From UMGS1387 sp045646465 (lineage in GTDB: Bacteria > Bacillota > Clostridia > Oscillospirales > CAG-382): a DNA stretch of 26,138 bases. Below, piece after piece: positions 12,938 through 21,443 of this stretch. Within the stretch, counting starts at the first letter, position 1; each line of letters begins with the position of its first letter. A program made the translations under genes and the position numbers. Where the stretch lies: contig JAZRKT010000034.1 of NCBI GenBank assembly GCA_045646465.1, positions 1 through 26,138 on the forward strand. Reading direction: 5' to 3'. A model generated the notes under the pieces. It did not search any database. It was not told the DNA's origin and worked only from the letters and a program-made list of their open reading frames with translations.

Positions 12938-13229
12938 GTCGCTTTTTGAAAAAAGCTCCGCAAAAACTTTATTTTGGCTATCGCCATCACTGAAAAATGT
13001 TTGAAAAAAAGAGAAAACTAAGTAGTTTTTGCGCCGTTGTTTGGTGCAAAGACGGCTGTAAGCAAGAGTATTGGACTTGTGCAGAAACTGCTAATGCAAT
13101 AGTTTTAACCGCTTGCATTTATGGCGATCAAAACAGCCATTCGGGCACCAATACCGGAACGTACCGAAAGCTATCTGCGACAATCTTTTCTCTTTGCTTA
13201 CTTTCTCTTTTCAGCAAAGAGAAAGTAAG
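12938..13229. repeat. Two-hairpin repeat element, copy B, with an internal insertion
   Basis: Reverse-oriented relative to copy A. Hairpin 1 is identical: CTTACTTTCTCTTT (13197-13210), loop TCAGC, AAAGAGAAAGTAAG (13216-13229), directly adjoining the M18 peptidase stop codon. Hairpin 2 is degenerate: GCTTTTT/AAAAAGC (12941-12956). The linking segment AACTTTATTTTGGCTATCGC (from 12965) is diverged but clearly related to copy A. About 150 extra bases (roughly 13035-13190) absent from copy A separate it from hairpin 1. No gene is supported in this 333-base gap. Confidence 0.75.
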
Positions 13230-14633
13230 TTATTTAAAGAACGCCAAAAACGCCTTATAAGCCGCCCAGATGTCGGTTTTTGAAACGACCTCATAGGGTG
13301 CATGCATTGAGATTACGGGAACGCCAACGTCTATAACATCTGCATTAAGCTTTGAAATATACTTTGCAACTGTTCCACCGCCGCCCTGGTCAACCTTGCC
13401 AAGCTCACCTGTCTGCCACACAACGCCGTTATCGTCAAAGAGCTTACGCACAAAGCCCACATATTCTGCGTGAGCATCGTTGGTGCTGCCTTTTCCGCCG
13501 CCGCCAGTAAACTTTGTAACGCAAACACCCTTATTGATATAAGCAGTGTTTCTTGACTCATAAACCTCACCGAAGTTAGGGTCAAAGCAAGCATTTACGT
13601 CAGCCGAAAGGCAGGTGGAATTTGAGAACATCTGTCTTACATTCTGTCCTGCATTTTCGCACATTTCCTTAAGCATATCCTCAAAAGCAAAGGACTGCAT
13701 ACCTGTATTTCCGTCGCTTCCAGTTTCTTCCTTATCGGCAAAAATGGTAACGGTTGTATATTCAGGTAAAGTATCCTTGCAGGAGTCAACGCAGGCTGTA
13801 AGAATGGGATATGCACAAACTCTGTCATCGTGGCCATAAGCAGCTATAAGGCTTCTGTCAAAGCCAAGGTCGCGTGCCTTGATTGAAGGAACAACGCAAA
13901 GCTCGCTTGAAAGGAAGTCTGCTTCCACAATGCCGTATTTTTCGTTGAGAATCTTCAGCATATTAAGCTTTATATCCTTAACCTTTTCATCATCAAAGGG
14001 TCTGCTTCCGCAAAGAATGTTAAGCTGTTCACCGCTGAAGGCACTTCCGAGGCTCTTGCTGCTCTGGTCCTTGCCTAGGTGAGGAAGAAGGTCTGTGATA
14101 TAGAATACGGGGTCGTTATCGTCTTCGCCTATGCAAACATTTACGCTTGTGCCGTCAGCCTTGACGATAACGCCATGAATTGCAAGAGGAATTGTAACCC
14201 ACTGATACTTTTTGATGCCACCGTAGTAATGGGTCTTGAAAAAGGCAAAGCCGCCGTCCTCATAAAGAGGATTCTGCTTTAAGTCAATTCTTGGGCTGTC
14301 AACGTGAGCCGCCGCAATGCGAACACCGTCATTCAAGGGCTTTCTTCCCATTACAACAATGTAAATTGCCTTGCCTCTGTTATTAAGATAGAATTTATCG
14401 CCTGTTTTATATTCCTTGCCGTATTCAAAAGGCTTAAAGCCCTTTTCTTCAAGGAATTTTACTGCATATTCAACCGATTCTCTTTCGGTTTTGCACTCGT
14501 CAAGGAATTTTTTGTAATCCTCACAATAGCTGTAGCACTGCTCGATTTCTTCCTTTGACATGGTTTCGTATGCATTTTTCTTTGTCATATAAAGTTCTTC
14601 CTTCAAAAGCTCTGCCGCGGTCTTTTCTGACAT
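13230..14633 (-). CDS. M18 family aminopeptidase
   Basis: A zinc-dependent cytosolic aminopeptidase of the M18 (aspartyl aminopeptidase-like) family. The 467-residue protein shows the family metal and catalytic contexts in order: AAAHVDSPRIDLKQNPLYED, GYDRS-type loop with AAYGHDDRVCAY, FADKEETGSDGNTG (the glutamate pair), SADVNACFDPN and the C-terminal VGVPVISMHAPYEVVSKTD. I chose the ATG at 14633 because AAAGGAT lies eight bases upstream; in-frame ATG at 14642 and 14675 overlap or precede that site. It is the last gene of the long secA-prfA-coaE run and stops exactly where repeat copy B begins, so the repeat hairpin may end this transcript. Confidence 0.93.
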   Translation of the reverse strand: MSEKTAAELLKEELYMTKKNAYETMSKEEIEQCYSYCEDYKKFLDECKTERESVEYAVKFLEEKGFKPFEYGKEYKTGDKFYLNNRGKAIYIVVMGRKPLNDGVRIAAAHVDSPRIDLKQNPLYEDGGFAFFKTHYYGGIKKYQWVTIPLAIHGVIVKADGTSVNVCIGEDDNDPVFYITDLLPHLGKDQSSKSLGSAFSGEQLNILCGSRPFDDEKVKDIKLNMLKILNEKYGIVEADFLSSELCVVPSIKARDLGFDRSLIAAYGHDDRVCAYPILTACVDSCKDTLPEYTTVTIFADKEETGSDGNTGMQSFAFEDMLKEMCENAGQNVRQMFSNSTCLSADVNACFDPNFGEVYESRNTAYINKGVCVTKFTGGGGKGSTNDAHAEYVGFVRKLFDDNGVVWQTGELGKVDQGGGGTVAKYISKLNADVIDVGVPVISMHAPYEVVSKTDIWAAYKAFLAFFK

Positions 14634-14658
14634 ATTTATCATCCTTTCGTATGGATAT

Positions 14659-15225
14659 TTATTTATTATTTTCACTGTAATAAAGCTGTGAATAGATTTC
14701 CTTTTCTTTCAGTACTTTTTTTACGTATTTTGCCGTTTCATCAAAAGGAATGTTCTTAAGCAAGCCTCTTTCGTCGTAGCCGTATTCCTTTATCCACAGC
14801 TTAACCCTTGACGGGCCTGCATTATACGCCGCAAGTGCGTTTTCCCAGTTTCCAAACTGCGTATACAGAGTGCTCAGGTAGTAAGTGCCGTACTTTATGT
14901 TTGTTTCAGGGACATACAACAGGTCGGGATTTACGTTTTCATCACCTGTTTTTGAACACAGCCAGCTATAGGTATCAGGCATAATCTGCATAAGCCCCAC
15001 AGCACCCTTATCGGACACCGCGTCACTCTTAAAATCGCTTTCGGTTTTGATAACACCGTAAACAAGCTCCGGCGGTACGGCGTTTTCCTGGGCATATTTT
15101 TCAACATACTCCATATAACCGTGAGGATGGGTTTTCCTGGTAAGAGCATCGTCAATTTTCACCCAGAACAATGCTACAAGTGCCGCTGTCAGTAATATAC
15201 ATATTATGGAAATTGTCTTTTTCAT
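14659..15225 (-). CDS. Membrane-anchored lytic transglycosylase (SLT domain)
   Basis: Cleaves the MurNAc-GlcNAc bond of peptidoglycan. The 188-residue protein has an N-terminal membrane segment (residues 4-22, no clear cleavage site) and an SLT domain: catalytic glutamate E62 in VIKTESDFKSDAVSD, the GAVGLMQIMPDTYSWL motif, then YGTYYLSTLY and ENALAAYNAGPSRV. The ATG at 15225 follows GAAAGG nine bases upstream; an upstream in-frame TTG at 15249 overlaps the coaE stop and lacks a site. Placed between coaE and the M18 peptidase with short gaps, hence co-transcribed. Confidence 0.93.
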   Translation of the reverse strand: MKKTISIICILLTAALVALFWVKIDDALTRKTHPHGYMEYVEKYAQENAVPPELVYGVIKTESDFKSDAVSDKGAVGLMQIMPDTYSWLCSKTGDENVNPDLLYVPETNIKYGTYYLSTLYTQFGNWENALAAYNAGPSRVKLWIKEYGYDERGLLKNIPFDETAKYVKKVLKEKEIYSQLYYSENNK

Positions 15226-15245
15226 AGGCAAAAACCTTTCATATT

Positions 15246-15854
15246 TCAATCTTTAAGCAAACTGTCAATAAATTCTTCCGCCGTGTGCACAAAACAATCT
15301 TCCTCGCCAGTATTTTCAAGAACAAAACAACATTTTTCACGGAAAAAGCTGTCATCTGGCTGTGAATCAAGCCTCAGTCTTGCGCTTTTTTCATCAATGC
15401 CGTCACGGCTCATAATCCTTGCAAGTCTTGTCTCATAGGGTGCAATTACAGCAACTATTACATCACACAGCTTATCTGCCGAGCTTTCAAAAAGCAACGG
15501 TGCGTCAATTATTGCACATTTCACATTGTGTTTACGGCAGGCCTCAAGCCACCTCTTTATTTTTTTCATTATATGATAATGAGTTATTCTGTTAAGCTGT
15601 CTGTGCTTTTCTTTATCTGAAAAAGCAACATCGGCAAGCCGTTTTCTGTCAAGACTGCCGTCTTCAAGCAATATTTCCCTTCCGAATTTCTCCACCAGCT
15701 CATCAAGACACGGCTGACCCTTTGACACAACCTGGCGTGAAGTAACGTCGGTATCAAGCACACACACGCCCTCACGACTCTCAGCAGCCCTTGAAAAAAC
15801 GCCCTTGCCTGCACCGCTCTGACCTGTAAGACCCAGTATAAGCAATTTATTCAC
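15246..15854 (-). CDS. coaE: Dephospho-CoA kinase
   Basis: CoaE carries out the last step of coenzyme A synthesis, phosphorylating the 3'-hydroxyl of dephospho-CoA. The 202-residue protein has the P-loop GLTGQSGAGKG at residues 8-18, the VLDTDVTSRQVV segment, the IIDAPLLFES motif and the RIMSRDGIDEKSARLRLDSQ lid region. The GTG at 15854 overlaps the tsaC stop by eight bases. A TTG at 15845 is an alternative with a better-spaced GAGGGTG site and a start (LLILGLTG) nearer to typical CoaE proteins; the choice changes three residues only. Confidence 0.93.
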   Translation of the reverse strand: MNKLLILGLTGQSGAGKGVFSRAAESREGVCVLDTDVTSRQVVSKGQPCLDELVEKFGREILLEDGSLDRKRLADVAFSDKEKHRQLNRITHYHIMKKIKRWLEACRKHNVKCAIIDAPLLFESSADKLCDVIVAVIAPYETRLARIMSRDGIDEKSARLRLDSQPDDSFFREKCCFVLENTGEEDCFVHTAEEFIDSLLKD

Positions 15855-16929
15855 CCTCTTTTACGGCTCCGTCTGCATCCAAAACATAAAATGCTGCGGC
15901 CCTTAACATCCTGTTGTATATGGCAAGAGATATTCCCGAAGTATCCTCGGGAAGACAGGCATAAATGGTATCAATTCCCTCTATTTTATCCATATTCCTG
16001 AGAGATGCAAACATTTTCTCAGCATACATACTGTTGTCAAGTCTGCTTCCCACCGTGATTACTCTGCCGTCATACGGCACAACATCACCGTCATAACAGA
16101 TTATTCCCGTATTTTTGCTCTTATATTTTTCATTTAGGAGCTTTGATACATTTTCTTTCTTTCCCTTTACAAGCACAACTCTTGCATCGGGTGCATAGTG
16201 CTTATACTTCATACCGGGGGACTCAACCCTCTGTCCTTCCTTAAGCTGTGACAGAACGGCATCCGATATTTCCACCTCGCCTAAAATTTCGCAAAGGCTT
16301 TCGTAGGTAAATCCGCCGGGACGAAGCAGTTTCGGCACAGCTGCGCAAAGCGAAACCACCGTGGATTCAAGACCCACGCTGCAAGCACCGCCGTCAATTA
16401 TAATATCTGCCTTGCCTGTCATATCGGCAATTACGTGAGAAGCCTCAGTAGGGCTGGGTTTTCCCGAAATGTTGGCACTTGGCGCCGCAACGGGAACTCC
16501 TGACAGCTCAATAAGCTTTCTTGCCACAACACTTTCGGGAACACGCTGTGCAACGCTGTCAAGTCCTGCCGTCACAACCGACGGAACAATGTCACGCTTT
16601 GGCATAATAACCGTCAAGGGAGCAGGCATTTTTTCCATAAGAAGCCTTGCCTTGGGACACTCGCCCACTTTTGCATACTTATCCATATCGTCCGCCTTTG
16701 AAAGATGAACAATAAGAGGATTGTCCTGCGCTCTGCCTTTTGCAGTAAAGATGGACTTTACGGCGTTTTCGTCAAGTGCGTTTGCACCAAGCCCGTACAC
16801 CGTTTCGGTAGGAAAGGCAACAAGACCGCCTTTGCGAAGTATTTGTGATGCAAAGGTAAGGTTTTCTATATCGTTTTCTCCCGACAAATCGGGGTTCACT
16901 TTAAAAACTACTGTCTTTTCAAGTATCAT
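15847..16929 (-). CDS. L-threonylcarbamoyladenylate synthase, Sua5 type
   Basis: Makes the threonylcarbamoyl-AMP used for t6A modification at position 37 of ANN-decoding tRNAs. The 360 residues fit the long Sua5 form: a YrdC domain (about 20-215) with VAFPTETVYGLGANA (37-51), KGRAQDNPLIVHL (from K64) and SANISGKPSPTEA, then a C-terminal Sua5 domain starting near SPGMKYKHYAPDARVVLV. The ATG overlaps the prfA stop by one base (TAATG), implying translational coupling between a release factor and a tRNA-modification gene. The partner genes tsaB, tsaD and tsaE are not in this window. Confidence 0.95.
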   Translation of the reverse strand: MILEKTVVFKVNPDLSGENDIENLTFASQILRKGGLVAFPTETVYGLGANALDENAVKSIFTAKGRAQDNPLIVHLSKADDMDKYAKVGECPKARLLMEKMPAPLTVIMPKRDIVPSVVTAGLDSVAQRVPESVVARKLIELSGVPVAAPSANISGKPSPTEASHVIADMTGKADIIIDGGACSVGLESTVVSLCAAVPKLLRPGGFTYESLCEILGEVEISDAVLSQLKEGQRVESPGMKYKHYAPDARVVLVKGKKENVSKLLNEKYKSKNTGIICYDGDVVPYDGRVITVGSRLDNSMYAEKMFASLRNMDKIEGIDTIYACLPEDTSGISLAIYNRMLRAAAFYVLDADGAVKEGE

Positions 16930-18008
16930 TATGAATTAAACTCGCTGTTCTGAAGTTTTTCCGCAGTATCCGCCGTAATAAGCGCATCGATTACAGCATC
17001 AAGGTCACCGTCAAGGATTTGCTCAAGGCTGTAAAGGGTAAGACCGATTCTATGGTCGGTAAGGCGACTCTGAGGATAGTTATAGGTTCTGATTCTTTCA
17101 CTTCTGTCGCCGCTTCCCACCTGACTCTTACGTTCAGAGGAAATGGCGTTCTGCTGCTTTGTTCTTTCGGCATCAAGAAGCTTGGTACGCAGCATCTTCA
17201 TTGCCTTGTCTCTGTTCTTGAACTGGCTTCTTTCATCCTGACATTCAACAACAACACCCGTGGGCTTGTGTGTAATACAGATAGCAGAGTCGGTTTTATT
17301 TACGTGCTGACCGCCGGCACCTCCGCTTCGGAAGGTGTCTATTTCAAGGTCGGCAGGATTTATGTCAATTTCAACCTCTTCCGCCTCGGGAAGAACTGCA
17401 ACGGTTATAGCCGAGGTGTGCACACGTCCCTGAGTTTCCGTTTCGGGGACACGCTGAACTCTGTGAACACCGCTTTCGAACTTAAAGCGTGAAAAGGCAC
17501 CGCCGCCTTCAACCATAAAGGAAATTTCCTTTATACCGCCAAGCTCTGTTTCATTCTGATTCATTATTTCTATTTTATAGCCCTTTCTGTCGGCGTACAT
17601 AGAGTACATTCTGTATACGCTGTGAGCAAAGAGCGCTGCTTCCTCGCCGCCGGTACCTGCACGGATTTCGATGATAACATTCTTGTCGTCGTCCTCGTCC
17701 TTGGGAAGAAGAAGTATTTTGAGCTCTTCGGTAATGGTTTCAAGTGCTTCCTTGCACTGCTTCATTTCCTCCTCGGCAAGCTCCTTTATATCGGCATCGG
17801 CAGACGCATCGCCGAGCAGCTCCTTAGCCTGCTCAAGATTTTCCTCTGTTGTTTTATACTCTCGGTACTTTTCGATAATGGGAGACAGATTTTTGTGCTC
17901 CTTCATAAGGTTTTTATATTTTTCATTATCGCTTATTACATCTGGATTCATGAGCATTTCGTTTATTTCTTCAAAATGCTTCTCTGCTTCTTTAAGGTTT
18001 TCAAACAT
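16929..18008 (-). CDS. prfA: Peptide chain release factor 1
   Basis: RF1 ends translation at UAA and UAG. The 359-residue protein carries the catalytic GGQ motif (RSGGAGGQHVNKTDSA, near residue 232) and the RF1-type codon-recognition PxT motif as PET (RVPETETQGRVHTSA) rather than the SPF of RF2. A conserved GTGGEEAALFA segment is also present. I prefer the ATG at 18008 (MFENLKEAEKHFEE), which fits the usual family start and lies a normal distance from AAAGGA; the in-frame ATG at 18017 is only two bases from that site. The start overlaps the DUF951 stop. No prmC methyltransferase gene follows, unlike many Firmicutes. Confidence 0.95.
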   Translation of the reverse strand: MFENLKEAEKHFEEINEMLMNPDVISDNEKYKNLMKEHKNLSPIIEKYREYKTTEENLEQAKELLGDASADADIKELAEEEMKQCKEALETITEELKILLLPKDEDDDKNVIIEIRAGTGGEEAALFAHSVYRMYSMYADRKGYKIEIMNQNETELGGIKEISFMVEGGGAFSRFKFESGVHRVQRVPETETQGRVHTSAITVAVLPEAEEVEIDINPADLEIDTFRSGGAGGQHVNKTDSAICITHKPTGVVVECQDERSQFKNRDKAMKMLRTKLLDAERTKQQNAISSERKSQVGSGDRSERIRTYNYPQSRLTDHRIGLTLYSLEQILDGDLDAVIDALITADTAEKLQNSEFNS

Positions 18009-18213
18009 TGTCGACATTATCCTTTCGGGTTACATTTTTTATGCTTTTTTCAAGCTTTACACGGGGTATTATCATTTCTCTGCCACACCCTGTGCATCTG
18101 ACCTTTACGTCACTTCCCGCCATAAGCACAAGCATCTGCTTTGCAGTAGGCTCACAGGCGTGATTTTTCTTCATTAAAAGTGTATCACCTACGCCGAATA
18201 TTTTCTTTTCCAT
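18001..18213 (-). CDS. DUF951 family small protein
   Basis: The 70-residue product has the family features: an N-terminal VGDTLLMKKNHACE, a central conserved W-less strand region, and a CTGC zinc-knuckle-like pair followed by GREMIIPRVKLEKSI. Its function is unknown; family members are widespread in Firmicutes and often lie near translation or cell-growth genes, as here directly before prfA. The ATG at 18213 follows AAAAGGTG (18226-18219). Its last codons contain the prfA ribosome site and start, so the two are coupled. Confidence 0.9.
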   Translation of the reverse strand: MEKKIFGVGDTLLMKKNHACEPTAKQMLVLMAGSDVKVRCTGCGREMIIPRVKLEKSIKNVTRKDNVDNV

Positions 18214-18217
18214 TTTT

Positions 18218-19636
18218 TCACCTTTTGTTACTGTCTTCGTCGCCCTCGGTGCTTCTGCTCATATTAAGCACAACAATTATGCAGGCAATCACCGTCAAAA
18301 CCGACAGTATATAGCACACCGACTGCGCCGTCACAAAACTTTCATATCTTACAATATCGGGGTTTGCCATCATCTGCTCATATATTTTTCCGCTTGTTAT
18401 AAACGCCTTGTTTTTAACATAATGAGTAACTGCAGGCTCTGAAGCGACAAAACCGCACACAGCCGTCAGCACACAAGAAGCTCCGCCAAGAGCAAGGGTA
18501 ACAAAGGACAGCACTCTCAGAAATGCAAGTCTTGTAAGAGCATTTTTGCGTTTTTCTCTGACAAAGACGTTCTTTGCGCAGTTTGCCGTATAGTTAATTA
18601 CCGCAAACAGCAAAAGCGCTTCAATCAAACAGAATATCAGGGCATACACAACCGACTTTTCACTTGAAAGAAGCGGAAATTCCTCTCTGCCGTAAGATTC
18701 AACCGAATACAGATAATTTATGCCTAAATGCACCTTTGACATATACCTGCTACTTACACATACCGAGACAAAGGCTGCGGCAAACAGTGCCACTTTCGGC
18801 TTTTTCCCGTAAAGAGACACAAGCACCCACGACGAAGCAAAAAACAGTATTACCGCAATATGGGACGGAATGATATTTATTCCGTCGATATAAAAGCTCG
18901 CCGTAAAAGCAAACGCCACCGTCATAAGCACATAGGCAAAGCTCACTCGCCTTGTGACATAAGAATCTCTTTCATCTCGCATAAAGCCTTTGTGCTTTTC
19001 CTTCAAAAACAGCCTGTATTCCTTATCACGTATAAGCTTTATCCACGCCTTTGCCGTAACAAAAAGATATATCACACCGAGTATCAGCGCACACGCAAGA
19101 CACGCCGCAAGAAGATACGTTTTAAGCTGTGCAAGAGGCATTTTGAAGGTTGCTCCGTGACTGAGGTCAAGCTCTGCATCCTGTGCGGCAAGGTCCGCAA
19201 TATGGGGTGCAAAGTCAAGAAAACGCGTTACAAGGGTGAAAATAAAGGAAAACGTAAAAGCCTCGCTTATGAATTTGGGATTCATTTTTGAGCCGCTTCG
19301 CATAAGGGTATACTCTGCTCCGTAGTAAAGGGACTTGAAGAAGGCAATCATAAAAATCGCTTCAAGCACTACCGCCGCGAAGGTAAAGGGCATAACGTAG
19401 TCCCTATGTCCAGACGTTGTCCACACGCACAGAACAAGTCTTAACACCGAAATCCATAAAAGGTACTTTGCATATCTGTGGGCATCGGCAAAGCCTGAAT
19501 CAAAGTAGATAAAGGAGCCAATTCCTGCCATTATGAGAATTGCACCTATAAAATCGGGAAGCACATCCAGCATATTAAAGCAGGGATTGAAGAAGAACAC
19601 AAGTCCCGTCAATATGAGAATAATTCTGCTTTTCAT
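18218..19636 (-). CDS. Polytopic membrane protein, unknown function
   Basis: The 472-residue protein has about eleven hydrophobic segments spread over its whole length. An N-terminal NPCFNMLDVLPDFIGAILIM motif recurs in uncharacterised clostridial membrane proteins; I cannot attach a named family. A charged internal stretch (KLIRDKEYRLFLKEKHKG) probably lies in the cytoplasm. The ATG at 19636 follows AAGGTGAGG (19650-19642); a TTG at 19663 lies upstream of that site and is rejected. It lies four bases before DUF951 and 16 bases after the single-pass protein, so it belongs to the same transcript. A transport or envelope role is only a guess. Confidence 0.85.
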   Translation of the reverse strand: MKSRIILILTGLVFFFNPCFNMLDVLPDFIGAILIMAGIGSFIYFDSGFADAHRYAKYLLWISVLRLVLCVWTTSGHRDYVMPFTFAAVVLEAIFMIAFFKSLYYGAEYTLMRSGSKMNPKFISEAFTFSFIFTLVTRFLDFAPHIADLAAQDAELDLSHGATFKMPLAQLKTYLLAACLACALILGVIYLFVTAKAWIKLIRDKEYRLFLKEKHKGFMRDERDSYVTRRVSFAYVLMTVAFAFTASFYIDGINIIPSHIAVILFFASSWVLVSLYGKKPKVALFAAAFVSVCVSSRYMSKVHLGINYLYSVESYGREEFPLLSSEKSVVYALIFCLIEALLLFAVINYTANCAKNVFVREKRKNALTRLAFLRVLSFVTLALGGASCVLTAVCGFVASEPAVTHYVKNKAFITSGKIYEQMMANPDIVRYESFVTAQSVCYILSVLTVIACIIVVLNMSRSTEGDEDSNKR

Positions 19637-19652
19637 TAAAACCTCACCTTTT

Positions 19653-20411
19653 TTATCCTTCAAGAGGTATACTGCTTTCGGTGTAAATGTTTTTAATCAG
19701 AGTCTGCTCCTCAGATGTATCCTTGTTGAAGGTCACAAGCTCAAATACAAGAGGTCTTTCAACGCCCTCGGCGTACAAATCACGTCTGAAAAAGCCGTCA
19801 TTTCTGCGGATTTTATAGCTTACAAGGTAATATCCGAAAAAGCACTCTTTTCCTTCATAGGTATACTTCTTTGAACTGTCGGTGCTTCTGAGCATTTCTC
19901 TGACTGTTATGTCGTAAAGCTCCTGAGGCGGAAATTCTCTTGTGAACTCCTTTTCAAAGCCCTTCGGGTCATTTTTATAGGACTTTGTAAAAAGTGCTCC
20001 ATAAGAAGATCTGTCACCCTTTTTCAGAATATCAAAGTATTTTTCGAAAAAGCGGTGAGCCTCGTGCTTATTGACATCGGGTATATCCCTTACGGAATAT
20101 GAATTTCCGTCGGGACCCTCGTACATAACTATGGGATTATAGTCCGACAAATCCTTACCAAAATCAGCAGGATAAGGGTTTAAAGTGGGATAAGTTTCCT
20201 TTACCTGCTCTATCGTCACATATTCAAGCTCATTTGCCTTTTTTTCGCATCTGTCAAGAATAAAGAGCAAAACCGCAAGCAATACAAAAAGTACAAGCAG
20301 CAGCAAAATAATCTTTTTTACTGCCTTTTTTTCTTTCGCTTTAATACTTTTTATTTCGTTTTTACTTTCTTCCGAGACAGTTTTTTTGTGTTTTTCAGGG
20401 ATGTTACTCAT
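19653..20411 (-). CDS. Single-pass membrane-anchored protein, unknown function
   Basis: The 252-residue product starts with a strongly charged cytoplasmic segment (residues 1-33, rich in K and E), one transmembrane helix (34-52, mainly L, V and I), then a soluble domain expected outside the cell. That domain has many aromatic and charged residues, including YEGPDGNSYSVRDIPDV and FTREFPPQELYDITVREML. It resembles small extracytoplasmic domains of the NTF2-like type in length, but I do not recognise it. The ATG overlaps the thioesterase stop by eight bases, with AAGGAG seven bases upstream. Confidence 0.8.
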   Translation of the reverse strand: MSNIPEKHKKTVSEESKNEIKSIKAKEKKAVKKIILLLLVLFVLLAVLLFILDRCEKKANELEYVTIEQVKETYPTLNPYPADFGKDLSDYNPIVMYEGPDGNSYSVRDIPDVNKHEAHRFFEKYFDILKKGDRSSYGALFTKSYKNDPKGFEKEFTREFPPQELYDITVREMLRSTDSSKKYTYEGKECFFGYYLVSYKIRRNDGFFRRDLYAEGVERPLVFELVTFNKDTSEEQTLIKNIYTESSIPLEG

Positions 20412-20802
20412 TCCTTAACTCCTTTTTTGACGCTGCCTTTTCCATAAAGCGCTTTGCATCCACAATCATTCTTTCGTGCCTTGCAGAGCCTATTTCGCCT
20501 TGCTTATCAAAGGCGGTAATTTTAAACACAAGCCTTTTGCCGTCGACCTCTATAAGCTCGCTTTCACAAAACACCATCATACCTAAGGGTGTTGCCGAAA
20601 TATGCTTTGCTTCAATTGAAACTCCCACAGTTGTTTTGCCGGGTTCAAGGTGCGCTTTTACACTTCCTGCCGCAGCACTTTCCATAAGTGCAATCATAGA
20701 AGGGGTTGAAAACACCTCAAGAGTTCCGCTTCCAACAGCTGCCGCGCTGTTGCTGTGGCTGACTATAGCCTGTTCTTTTCCAAGAAGTCCCTGTCTTAAC
20801 AT
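20404..20802 (-). CDS. Hotdog-fold thioesterase, FlK-like
   Basis: A 132-residue hotdog protein. T33 (FSTPSMIALMESAA), E41 in the same segment and H67 (IEAKHISATPLG) fall at the same spacings (8 and 26 residues) as the catalytic Thr42, Glu50 and His76 of fluoroacetyl-CoA thioesterase FlK. It probably hydrolyses a small acyl-CoA thioester; the natural substrate is unlikely to be fluoroacetyl-CoA and nothing nearby points to it. The ATG at 20802 follows GGAGGAAAAAGG; an in-frame ATG at 20820 lies upstream of that site and is rejected. Confidence 0.88.
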   Translation of the reverse strand: MLRQGLLGKEQAIVSHSNSAAAVGSGTLEVFSTPSMIALMESAAAGSVKAHLEPGKTTVGVSIEAKHISATPLGMMVFCESELIEVDGKRLVFKITAFDKQGEIGSARHERMIVDAKRFMEKAASKKELRNE

Positions 20803-20832
20803 AGCCTTTTTCCTCCACATCCGAAAATCGGA

Positions 20833-21441
20833 TTATTTCTTTTTTCTTTTAAGCATTGAATACTTTTGGTCGTATTCACGCATTTTTTTATTTTCCTCAT
20901 CAATTATTTCCTGTGTTGCTATCATCATATAGCAGGAATAAATATACATTGCGCTGTAAACAAGCCAGAAAAGCTCATACACCAGCATTACAAGGCGTAA
21001 ATATATTTCAACACCAAAAAAGTAGCATACAATTCTTACTGCTGTAAACAGCACAAAAACTATGAGAATCGATATGCATTTCTGCTCTCTTTTTATGCCC
21101 TTTTCAAAGCCTGTCTGACGGGAAAGGTCACCAAGCCCCCTATAAAGAAAATAGGAAAACACAAGCAAGGCAGCATAATATACAATTTCGTCTACATACA
21201 CAAGCGCACGTATCTGAGTAAATCTGAAAATTCCTGCTATATCCAGCGTCCAAATCACGCCGAAAAGCACAAAGTACGCCGTCAGCACAAGGCTTGCTCT
21301 TTTTGCCCTCACAAAATCCCTGCCGTAATCCGACAGCTTGCAAAGACCCTTATACATAAGCAATGCTCCCACAATGCCTATAGGCATTATCTTAAAGAAC
21401 AGCAAGGTTACCCAGCCTAAAAAAATCAGTCCGAAGCCCAT
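20833..21441 (-). CDS. Polytopic membrane protein next to secA, unknown function
   Basis: The 202-residue protein has about six hydrophobic segments and a strongly basic C-terminal tail ending in KRKKK, which should be cytoplasmic. No family is recognised. The ATG at 21441 lies two bases after the secA stop, and its GGAGG site (21453-21449) is inside secA, so translation is coupled to SecA. It and the two other unknown membrane proteins further on separate secA from the prfA group. Confidence 0.82.
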   Translation of the reverse strand: MGFGLIFLGWVTLLFFKIMPIGIVGALLMYKGLCKLSDYGRDFVRAKRASLVLTAYFVLFGVIWTLDIAGIFRFTQIRALVYVDEIVYYAALLVFSYFLYRGLGDLSRQTGFEKGIKREQKCISILIVFVLFTAVRIVCYFFGVEIYLRLVMLVYELFWLVYSAMYIYSCYMMIATQEIIDEENKKMREYDQKYSMLKRKKK

Positions 21442-21443
21442 TT

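Noticed and set aside
12997..13260. 87-codon plus-strand frame over the galK upstream gap
   Set aside because: It covers repeat copy B and runs into the 3' end of the M18 peptidase gene antisense; no ribosome site or family resemblance.
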